DNA of 14,793 nt from an uncultured Lachnospiraceae bacterium (GTDB taxonomy: Bacteria; Bacillota; Clostridia; Lachnospirales; Lachnospiraceae), in contig CAJUBR010000067.1 in the NCBI GenBank assembly GCA_910584695.1, positions 1 through 14,793 of the forward strand, in the 5' to 3' direction. Numbering within the stretch: the stretch's first letter is position 1; every line of letters begins with the position of its first letter. Position numbers and translations under genes: made by a program. The notes under the pieces were generated by a model that saw nothing but the letters and a program-made list of their open reading frames with translations, did no database searches and was not told where the DNA came from. Shown in pieces: positions 1 to 5,309 of this stretch.

Positions 1-143
1 AGTGGGCATAGTGTTGCATTGCTTATGTACCATTACGGGCGACAAGCAGCAAAAGCGTGCTTGGCGTTGATATTGTCTATATTGTGAGGCGGTCGGTAAC
101 GAAAACAGAGTTTCACAATTATCTACGAATCATATTCCATTAT
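1..143. other. Region downstream of obg: open frame to the window edge and a short inverted repeat
   Basis: No recognisable gene. On the minus strand one frame is open from the TGA at 130-132 to the window edge (43 codons, Cys-rich, containing CETLFSLP and CCLSPV), with no ribosome binding site in front of it. A 7-base inverted repeat (ATTGTGA at 81-87, TCACAAT at 113-119) lies inside. No GC-rich stem with a T-run is visible, so I cannot place the obg terminator here. The stretch may be intergenic repeat DNA or the end of a broken gene; neither is shown. Confidence 0.35.
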
Positions 144-1433
144 TTATTCATAGTAATCAAATTCAAGGTAATACATACGTACCACATCACCTTCTTCAAT
201 TCCTTTTGTTTTTAGTTCATCAATAATTCCATTTTCTTTTAAGAAGCGTTGAAAAAAATCAAATCCCTTTTCTGAATCCAGATTGGTATAGCCAAGCATT
301 TTCTCGATTTTAGGACCCTCTACAATAAAAATATGTTCATTTTCAGGATCCACTTCCACCGTATACGGTTCACTGGAAAAGTCAAATACCGGTATATATT
401 CCTGTTCAAATTCAACCATTTCCTCTGGTGCATTCTTTACCAGTTCATTGACATGCCACAGCAATTCTTTCACACCTTCCCCTGTGACAGCAGAAATAGG
501 GTAAACCTCAATCCCCTGTGGTTCAAACTCTTCCTTCAGCATATCGATTACGGTTTCTTTTTCCGTCTCATTCATTGCATCCATTTTATTTGCTGCGATT
601 ACCATTGGACGCTCTACAACCTGGGTGTTATATTTTTTCAATTCCTCCAAAATAGCATATACGTCATTGATCGGATCCCTGCCCTCCACAGATGCACCGT
701 CTATAATATGGAGCAAAACCTTTGTCCTTTCTATATGACGTAAAAATTGAAAACCTAAACCAACTCCCTCACTGGCCCCTTCAATAATTCCCGGAATATC
801 GGCAATGACAAATCCGTTTCCGTCACTTAAATCCACAACTCCAAGATTTGGATTCAATGTTGTAAAATGGTAATTTGCTATTTTAGGACGGGCATTCGTG
901 ACCCTGGATAAAAATGTGGATTTACCTACATTGGGAAATCCTACAAGTCCCACATCCGCAATCACCTTTAATTCTAATGTAACATATAATTCCTGTGCCG
1001 GCTGTCCGGGCTGTGCATATTTCGGTGCCTGCATAGTGGATGTTGCATAATGCTGGTTACCGTTTCCGCCCTTACCGCCTTTTAGTATTACAACCGGCTC
1101 TTTTTTGTTGGACATGTCCATAATGACTTTTCCGGTTTCAAAATCTTTTATTACTGTTCCTGGCGGTACTTTACAAATCACATCTGCACCATTTGCACCA
1201 TGCTGTCTCTTTTTTCCGCCTTCTTTTCCATCTTCTGCACAGTATTTTCGCACATTACGAAAATCATTTAATGTATTAAGCCCCTCGTCTACAACAAAAA
1301 TGACATCTCCGCCTTTGCCGCCATCTCCGCCATCGGGACCACCGGCCGGCACATAAAGTTCCCGGCGAAAACTTACATGACCATCTCCGCCTTTGCCGGA
1401 GCGGATAAAAATCTTAGCTCTGTCTGCAAACAT
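144..1433 (-). CDS. obg: GTPase Obg/CgtA, late 50S ribosome assembly
   Basis: Essential Obg-family GTPase that binds the maturing 50S subunit and links ribosome assembly to growth. The 429-residue protein has all three expected parts. The glycine-rich OBG fold spans about residues 1-157 (SGKGGDG, GGPDGGDGGKGG). The G domain shows G1 GFPNVGKS at 165-172, the TT of switch I at 191-192, G3 DIPG at 212-215, G4 NKMD at 282-285 and G5 SAV near 314. The Firmicute-type C-terminal OCT domain spans about 350-427. I choose the ATG at 1433 because a GGAG sits about 8 bases upstream and the protein then begins MFADRAK, as in the family; the frame stays open 10 codons further upstream without support. It follows rpmA, but a strong terminator (1620-1646) and a structured leader lie between them, so it probably has its own or read-through expression. 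Confidence 0.97.
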   Translation of the reverse strand: MFADRAKIFIRSGKGGDGHVSFRRELYVPAGGPDGGDGGKGGDVIFVVDEGLNTLNDFRNVRKYCAEDGKEGGKKRQHGANGADVICKVPPGTVIKDFETGKVIMDMSNKKEPVVILKGGKGGNGNQHYATSTMQAPKYAQPGQPAQELYVTLELKVIADVGLVGFPNVGKSTFLSRVTNARPKIANYHFTTLNPNLGVVDLSDGNGFVIADIPGIIEGASEGVGLGFQFLRHIERTKVLLHIIDGASVEGRDPINDVYAILEELKKYNTQVVERPMVIAANKMDAMNETEKETVIDMLKEEFEPQGIEVYPISAVTGEGVKELLWHVNELVKNAPEEMVEFEQEYIPVFDFSSEPYTVEVDPENEHIFIVEGPKIEKMLGYTNLDSEKGFDFFQRFLKENGIIDELKTKGIEEGDVVRMYYLEFDYYE

Positions 1434-1460
1434 ACAAAATCTCCTATCTTTTTTGTTAAA

Positions 1461-1608
1461 CACGGCTTTCGCCTTTTTGAGCCATCCACCTCGATTTCGC
1501 TTCGCTTCATCTCGGTCACGGCTTTCGCCGTATATGTAAGGATAGAAATATGTCTAATCGTGAGCAAGCTCCCGCATCCATATTTCTATCCTTACATGCA
1601 TGGCTCAA
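1461..1608 (-). repeat. Structured hairpin element forming the obg leader
   Basis: About 150 bases between the rpmA terminator and the obg ribosome binding site are full of nested inverted repeats. TTGAGCCAT at 1477-1485 is inverted at 1600-1608 (9 of 9). An 18-base perfect inverted repeat pairs 1534-1551 with 1580-1597 around a 28-base loop, which itself holds GAGC-AA-GCTC at 1562-1571. In minus-strand RNA, ACGGC-GAAA-GCCGT (1518-1531) and GGC-GAAA-GCC (1463-1472) are hairpins capped by GNRA tetraloops, and a 13-base direct repeat recurs at 1461-1473 and 1517-1529. It could be a small palindromic mobile element or a cis-acting RNA in the obg 5' leader. I cannot assign it to a named family. 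Confidence 0.6.
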
Positions 1609-1619
1609 TGCATACGTGC

Positions 1620-1646
1620 AAAAAAGGCTGGAGTTTTGCTCCAGCC
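1620..1646 (-). terminator. Rho-independent terminator after rpmA
   Basis: In minus-strand RNA, GGCTGGAG (1646-1639), a 5-base loop and CTCCAGCC (1633-1626) form a perfect 8-bp stem, followed directly by six T. It starts 15 bases after the rpmA stop codon and should end the rplU-prp-rpmA transcript before obg. Confidence 0.9.
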
Positions 1647-1661
1647 TCTGCATGCATTCTC

Positions 1662-1952
1662 TTATTCGTTAACAGATACAGGATAAATAGAAACCTGCTT
1701 TCTATCTCTTCCCTTTCTCTCATAGCGTACTACTCCATCTACTAATGCAAATAAAGTATCATCTTTTCCTCTACCTACATTTGTTCCCGGATGAATCTTA
1801 GTACCACGCTGTTTATATAAAATATTTCCAGCTTTAACGAACTGACCATCTGCTCTCTTCGCACCAAGTCTCTTAGATTCGGAATCTCTACCATTCTTAG
1901 TAGAACCCATACCTTTTTTATGAGCGAATAACTGAAGGTTAAGCTTTAACAT
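1662..1952 (-). CDS. rpmA: 50S ribosomal protein L27 with Prp-cleavable N-terminus
   Basis: Ribosomal protein L27, whose N-terminal tail reaches the peptidyl transferase centre and helps position tRNA. The 96-residue product begins MLKLNLQLFAHKKG, the Firmicute-type extension that the Prp protease removes. By analogy with staphylococcal L27, cutting after Phe9 would leave AHKKG, which matches the mature N-terminus of L27 proteins lacking the extension. The body is typical (STKNGRDSESKRLGAK, GNILYKQRGTKIHPGTNVGRGKDDTLFAL). The AGGAGGTG binding site lies in the end of prp, only 4 bases separate the two genes, and a terminator follows, so this is the last gene of the rplU-prp-rpmA operon. Protease and substrate are thus adjacent and probably co-translated. 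Confidence 0.98.
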   Translation of the reverse strand: MLKLNLQLFAHKKGMGSTKNGRDSESKRLGAKRADGQFVKAGNILYKQRGTKIHPGTNVGRGKDDTLFALVDGVVRYERKGRDRKQVSIYPVSVNE

Positions 1953-1956
1953 GATA

Positions 1957-2283
1957 TTACACCTCCTGATTCAAAATTGAAATGTACTTTTTACCATACT
2001 CTTGTTCTATTGTAGTAATCCCAAGCATAAAAGACTGAAACAATAATTCAGCTTCTTTACCCGGCATATTTTTCAAAATAACATTCTGGAAATTAATCTT
2101 TTTACTGCCATTAAGCTCCATCTCGTCATTTGTGAAATTTTCAAGGGAATTTACAAGATTAATGTATAAAATAGATACTGCACTACAAACAATATCTTTT
2201 CCCTTTCTGCCATATTCGGCATGTCCCTCTAACTGGACACCGACAATCTGGTCATTTTTGTTAAAAACAGTTACCGTTATCAT
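1957..2283 (-). CDS. prp: Ribosomal-processing cysteine protease Prp (DUF464/YsxB)
   Basis: Cysteine protease that trims the N-terminal extension of L27, a step known to be essential in Staphylococcus aureus. The 108-residue protein has the family length and both catalytic positions: His21 in EGHAEYG and Cys33 in DIVCSAVS. The Gly-rich segment between them (YGRKGKD) is the flexible loop over the active site. It lies between rplU (8-base gap) and rpmA (4-base gap), the arrangement conserved in Firmicutes. AAGGA precedes the ATG at close spacing. The substrate in the next gene carries the matching LQLFA motif, so the pair is complete. Confidence 0.95.
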   Translation of the reverse strand: MITVTVFNKNDQIVGVQLEGHAEYGRKGKDIVCSAVSILYINLVNSLENFTNDEMELNGSKKINFQNVILKNMPGKEAELLFQSFMLGITTIEQEYGKKYISILNQEV

Positions 2284-2291
2284 ATCTTTCC

Positions 2292-2597
2292 TTAAGCATT
2301 GATCGCTTTAATCTCAACCTTAGTAAACGGCTGTCTATGACCCTGTTTTTTATGATAGCCGGTTTTTCTCTTATACTTGTAAACAACAACCTTTTTAGCT
2401 TTACCATTGCCGATCACATTCGCAGACACACTAGAGTTTGCTACTTCCTCGCCACATAATAAGCCTTTATCGTTGCTAATAGCAATAACATCAAATTTTA
2501 CTTCAGAACCTTCTTCTGCATTCAGCTTCTCTACTTTAATGATATCACCTTCAGCTACCTTGTACTGCTTGCCTCCTGTTGCAATAATTGCGTACAT
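2292..2597 (-). CDS. rplU: 50S ribosomal protein L21
   Basis: Ribosomal protein L21, a 50S protein that binds 23S rRNA near L20. The 101-residue product reads MYAIIATGGKQYKV at the start and ends with the basic region KRKTGYHKKQGHRQPFTKVEI, both hallmarks of the family. The ATG at 2597 follows a perfect AGGAGGT with good spacing; the frame is open 7 codons further upstream, but a start there would precede this site. It is the first gene of rplU-prp-rpmA, behind a consensus promoter (2682-2710) and a structured leader that probably controls it. Confidence 0.98.
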   Translation of the reverse strand: MYAIIATGGKQYKVAEGDIIKVEKLNAEEGSEVKFDVIAISNDKGLLCGEEVANSSVSANVIGNGKAKKVVVYKYKRKTGYHKKQGHRQPFTKVEIKAINA

Positions 2598-2676
2598 ACG
2601 GTTACCTCCTATTATCATTACTCGCCAAGTACGGCGGTGTCAACAGACACACTTCTACCTCCTTGTGCGGCACACT
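2598..2676 (-). promoter_or_regulatory. L21 leader RNA (autoregulatory 5' UTR, probable)
   Basis: The 5' UTR of about 78 bases before rplU folds into consecutive hairpins in minus-strand RNA: TGTG/CACA (2674-2664), GTGTC-TGTT-GACAC (2650-2637) and, directly adjacent, CGCC/GGCG (2636-2623). Position and shape fit the L21 leader motif known upstream of rplU in Gram-positive bacteria, thought to be bound by L21 as feedback control. I assign it by position and folding, not by a covariance search. It also contains a second GGAGG (2662-2658) and a short reading frame described separately. Confidence 0.6.
2602..2652 (-). CDS. Possible 16-codon leader ORF upstream of rplU
   Basis: Inside the L21 leader, AGGAGG followed by five bases precedes a GTG at 2652. 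The frame reads VCLLTPPYLASNDNRR (first residue read as Met) and stops with TAA at 2604-2602, inside the rplU ribosome binding site. It holds consecutive proline codons (CCG CCG), a context that slows ribosomes. Everything here except its use is directly seen; translation is unproven, and the GGAGG could instead be part of the RNA fold. Confidence 0.25.
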   Translation of the reverse strand: MCLLTPPYLASNDNRR

Positions 2677-2681
2677 AGGAT

Positions 2682-2710
2682 ATATTAACAAATTCCGGAT
2701 TGTTTGTCAA
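2682..2710 (-). promoter_or_regulatory. Sigma-A promoter of rplU-prp-rpmA
   Basis: TTGACA (2710-2705), exactly 17 bases, then TAATAT (2687-2682) on the minus strand. The start would fall near 2675, just ahead of the first leader hairpin. It lies right after the rng stop codon, so the ribosomal genes do not depend on transcription from rng. Confidence 0.85.
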
Positions 2711-2733
2711 TCATAATTTATAAAAAAGTTACG

Positions 2734-3885
2734 TTACAATATTTCATGTAGGGGTTTTCGAATCTTCTTGCGAGTCAGTTCAAATACCCCTAGTTTAGTG
2801 ATTTCCACAAAATATCCCGGAATCTTATCTTTTCTAAGTTCCTGTTCCAGACATTTTACAATTTGCTGCTTATGGGCTTCTTCTTCCATATTGATAAAAT
2901 CAATCATGATAATACCGGAAAGATTACGCAGACGGAGCTGTTTTGTAATTTCTTTTGCGGCTTCCTTGTTTGTTTCAAAGATATGGGTTTCCTTCTTCTT
3001 TTTTCCTATGGATTTTCCTGAATTTACATCAATAACGACCATCGCTTCAGTTGGTTCAATAATTAGAAATCCACCAGACTTCAGCCATACTTTTTTATTT
3101 AGTAGTCTGTTAATTTCTGTCTCCAGACTTAACATTTTGGAAAGCGGATATTCTTTATCTTCGTACAATGTGACTTCTGAAACAATATCTTTTAACGCTT
3201 CTGCCACTTCCGGCATATCCGTCTTTACTTCATCAATGCGGTCTACCCCATATTCTTCTATAATTGCAAGATATTCATGTTTTCCCTTTCTAATACAGCC
3301 GATCTTTCTCTCATAGGTTGCTTTATGAATCAGACCGTCCATTTCATTTACAAGATTGTCATACTCAGCTAAAATACAGCCGTTATCTGCTTGTTCACAA
3401 GCCGTCCGAAATACATAACCGTATTTTCCTTGGGCTGCAATCAACTTTCTTAATTCCTCTGCTCTGTATTCTTTCTTAATTTTTTTTGACACACCAATAC
3501 TTTCCGGTTGCAAATCCAGAACTATATATTTCCCACCAAGACTGATATTCCCGGTAACTTTTGCCTGTTTCATTTTCTGAGGTTCCTGCTCTACCTGAAC
3601 AAGAATATAATCATTTTCAGCAATAGATATCAGTCCCTTTGGGAGAGTTCTGTTTAAAATAAGTGCAGGTTTATTATTTAATGGTAAATACCCTACATGT
3701 TCTGCATCTAAACGAATAAATGCTGATTGGATATTTTTTACTACTTTTTCCACTCTGCCAATGTAAATGTTTCCAATCTGAATAGATTGCTGATCTAAAA
3801 AAGGATGACATTCCACCAACTGCTCCTCTTCATAAATTAAAAGAAATGTTATACAATTAACTTTGGTAATGATTGCTTTGTTCAT
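2734..3885 (-). CDS. rng: Ribonuclease E/G family endoribonuclease lacking the Zn-link region
   Basis: Single-strand-specific endoribonuclease of the RNase E/G family, acting in rRNA and mRNA processing. The 383-residue protein has the S1 RNA-binding region (about 36-120, IYIGRVEKVV and ISLGGKYIVL), the RNase H-like and 5'-sensor core, and the catalytic DNase I-like part with the two metal-binding aspartates, D286 in VVIDVNSG and D329 in IMIDF. It ends at ELTRKKIRKPLHEIL, where longer homologues (near 490 residues in E. coli RNase G) continue to a CPxC zinc-link and a dimer domain; both are absent. No frameshift is evident. ATG at 3885 follows AAGGAA. Position before rplU is the common Clostridia order, although a broken gene separates it from its usual upstream neighbours. 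Confidence 0.92.
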   Translation of the reverse strand: MNKAIITKVNCITFLLIYEEEQLVECHPFLDQQSIQIGNIYIGRVEKVVKNIQSAFIRLDAEHVGYLPLNNKPALILNRTLPKGLISIAENDYILVQVEQEPQKMKQAKVTGNISLGGKYIVLDLQPESIGVSKKIKKEYRAEELRKLIAAQGKYGYVFRTACEQADNGCILAEYDNLVNEMDGLIHKATYERKIGCIRKGKHEYLAIIEEYGVDRIDEVKTDMPEVAEALKDIVSEVTLYEDKEYPLSKMLSLETEINRLLNKKVWLKSGGFLIIEPTEAMVVIDVNSGKSIGKKKKETHIFETNKEAAKEITKQLRLRNLSGIIMIDFINMEEEAHKQQIVKCLEQELRKDKIPGYFVEITKLGVFELTRKKIRKPLHEIL

Positions 3886-4153
3886 ATTATTGTTCCTTAA
3901 TTATATTATTTATGACGATTCAATCTACACAACTTCCAGATGCAGAAGCTTGTATATCTCTTTGAGTTATACTTTCATTCCTGCTTTTATTCATATATTG
4001 GGACTATAAACAAGAATTCTTAGTACATTTGAATAAAAGATATTAGATCGTATAGACATTGACTTGCTTGAAGGTATCGTAACATACTTATCAGGAAAAC
4101 ACAAGATAAATATGTTTGAGTTTTCCTGTAGATTATTATGCTCCGTTCTATTA
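3886..4153. other. Intergenic stretch upstream of rng
   Basis: AT-rich DNA with no supported gene on either strand and no convincing consensus promoter for rng, although the rng ribosome binding site (AAGGAA) is clear. The only structure is the inverted repeat at 4092-4128, listed separately. Confidence 0.5.
4092..4128. repeat. 9-base perfect inverted repeat, CAGGAAAAC/GTTTTCCTG
   Basis: CAGGAAAAC (4092-4100) is inverted at 4120-4128 around a 19-base AT-rich spacer. No T-run follows on either strand, so it does not look like a terminator. It could be a protein-binding site or a scar of the event that brought in the neighbouring pseudogene. Confidence 0.4.
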
Positions 4154-4430
4154 TTACTTCTTTACCTTAACTTTTTTATTTCCTTGTAAAATATTTCTTA
4201 TAGGTTGATACCTTTTTCTTCGGTACTTTTATGACAAGGCTTTTATTGGTTCCCTTTAAGGCATTCTTGCTCACTGAATTTTGGGTAAGCTTTGTGGTCT
4301 TTAAGGTAATCTTGGTAAGCTTCTTATCTCTGCTAAATGCATTTGCTCCGATTTTATTAAGTGCGTATATTTGCAGGAGAATCAATTATACTTGGAATTT
4401 CGATTTCTGTACCTTTTTGTTCCAACCTAA
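4154..4430 (-). pseudogene. 3' remnant of a BspA-type leucine-rich-repeat (LRR_5) surface protein
   Basis: The minus strand encodes the recognisable end of a Clostridia LRR_5 surface protein: NKIGANAFSRDKKLTKITLK, then NALKGTNKSLVIKVPKKKVS and YKKYF (4176-4370), with no start codon other than a TTG directly after a stop and no binding site. Upstream in another frame is GTEIEIPSII (about 4430-4395), which looks like the preceding repeat (IPSxI). Downstream, the typical Lys-rich tail GNKKVKVKK appears one frame over, ending in TAA at 4156-4154. The homologous stretch is therefore cut at the front and broken by at least two frame changes. It lies between the DUF2344 gene and rng, which are normally adjacent, so it probably entered or was shuffled in and then decayed. 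Confidence 0.7.
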
Positions 4431-4450
4431 ATATAGCAAAAAATCAACTC

Positions 4451-4495
4451 ATAAAAACAGCCTTACATTCTGTCACGAATGTAAGGCATTTTTTA
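4451..4495 (-). terminator. Strong, possibly bidirectional terminator after the DUF2344 gene
   Basis: GCCTTACATTC (4460-4470), a 6-base loop and GAATGTAAGGC (4477-4487) form a perfect 11-bp stem. On the minus strand it is followed by TGTTTTTAT, and on the plus strand by ATTTTTTAG. It begins a few bases past the stop codon at 4500, ending the radical SAM/DUF2344 transcript before the pseudogene and rng. Confidence 0.9.
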
Positions 4496-4499
4496 GTCT

Positions 4500-5309
4500 T
4501 TATGCAATTCTGGTTCCGCTTTCCAGTAAAGAAGCCAAACCTCCCTCTTCTTTTTTCATATAGGTTTCCAAACGGTGAATCTTATAATCAAAACGCTGAT
4601 AGACATAGCCAATTTCCCGACAGACTGCCTGTATCACAAGTTCCGGCTTTAAGTTATATTCACTTCCCGTAGCAAGCAACATATAGAGCTTGTCCTGTAC
4701 CGTTACATTATCTGCATACTGGCTCAAAAATCCACGCTCCTCTGTCATATTACCGGATAACCCAAAACTCTCGTCACCCGAAATAACTCTTGCGGAATTG
4801 TAGCTTTCCACCGAAAGTTTCATAATTCCCGGCTTGATATCTTCAATTTTCTCATTTTTCTTCGTTTTCTTTAGAATATCAATGCTTTCTTTCTCTAACA
4901 AATGTGGTGCATAGGAAAGTATCTGCTCCTTTACCCCTACCGGAACCGTATCCAATATGGTAATCATATAGTCAGATGCCGCCACAATTGACATGGAATT
5001 TTTCGCATGATCTGGAAGTAACACTGCATCCTTTACCTCCATTCCAGCTGCCATCTGTTCATTCAAACGTCTGACAAATTCCTCCGAAGAAACAAGAGAA
5101 TTAAATTCCGCATCAAAATACTCACCTTCACTGGTTACCCCAAGTGCCAACGGGGCAGCAAAGGACATGAGCTGATGAGGACTGAATCCTTTCGAATAGG
5201 CAATATCCAATCCTGCCCGTTTTACGGCTTTTTGAAAATACCTCATAACATCAAGATGTCCAATAAACTTCAGATATTCTGATTTGGTATATTTAATTCT
5301 TACTTTCAA
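4500..5309 (-). CDS. DUF2344 radical SAM-associated protein (TIGR03936)
   Basis: Partner protein of the preceding radical SAM enzyme; the family is known by this linkage and has no proven reaction. The characteristic N-terminus KVRIKYTKSEYLKFIGHLDVMRYFQKAVKRAGL and the SKGFSPHQLMSFAAPLALGVTSEGEY segment are present. I choose the TTG at 5309: GGGGGAGG lies 8 bases upstream and the protein then starts at the conserved KVRIKY, giving 269 residues. An ATG further upstream (5342) would add 11 residues but has no binding site. The gene overlaps the end of the radical SAM gene by 17 bases, which suggests coupled translation and a complex or shared pathway. A strong terminator follows. Confidence 0.9.
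   Translation of the reverse strand: MKVRIKYTKSEYLKFIGHLDVMRYFQKAVKRAGLDIAYSKGFSPHQLMSFAAPLALGVTSEGEYFDAEFNSLVSSEEFVRRLNEQMAAGMEVKDAVLLPDHAKNSMSIVAASDYMITILDTVPVGVKEQILSYAPHLLEKESIDILKKTKKNEKIEDIKPGIMKLSVESYNSARVISGDESFGLSGNMTEERGFLSQYADNVTVQDKLYMLLATGSEYNLKPELVIQAVCREIGYVYQRFDYKIHRLETYMKKEEGGLASLLESGTRIA

Noticed and set aside
333..743. 136-residue plus-strand ORF opposite obg, and other plus-strand ORFs
   Set aside because: They lie antisense to clear genes with strong motifs, have no binding sites or family patterns, and are explained as frame shadows.
1373..1567. 64-residue minus-strand ORF overlapping the obg start and leader
   Set aside because: It lies in another frame over the structured repeat and the first obg codons, has no ribosome binding site and no recognisable protein pattern.
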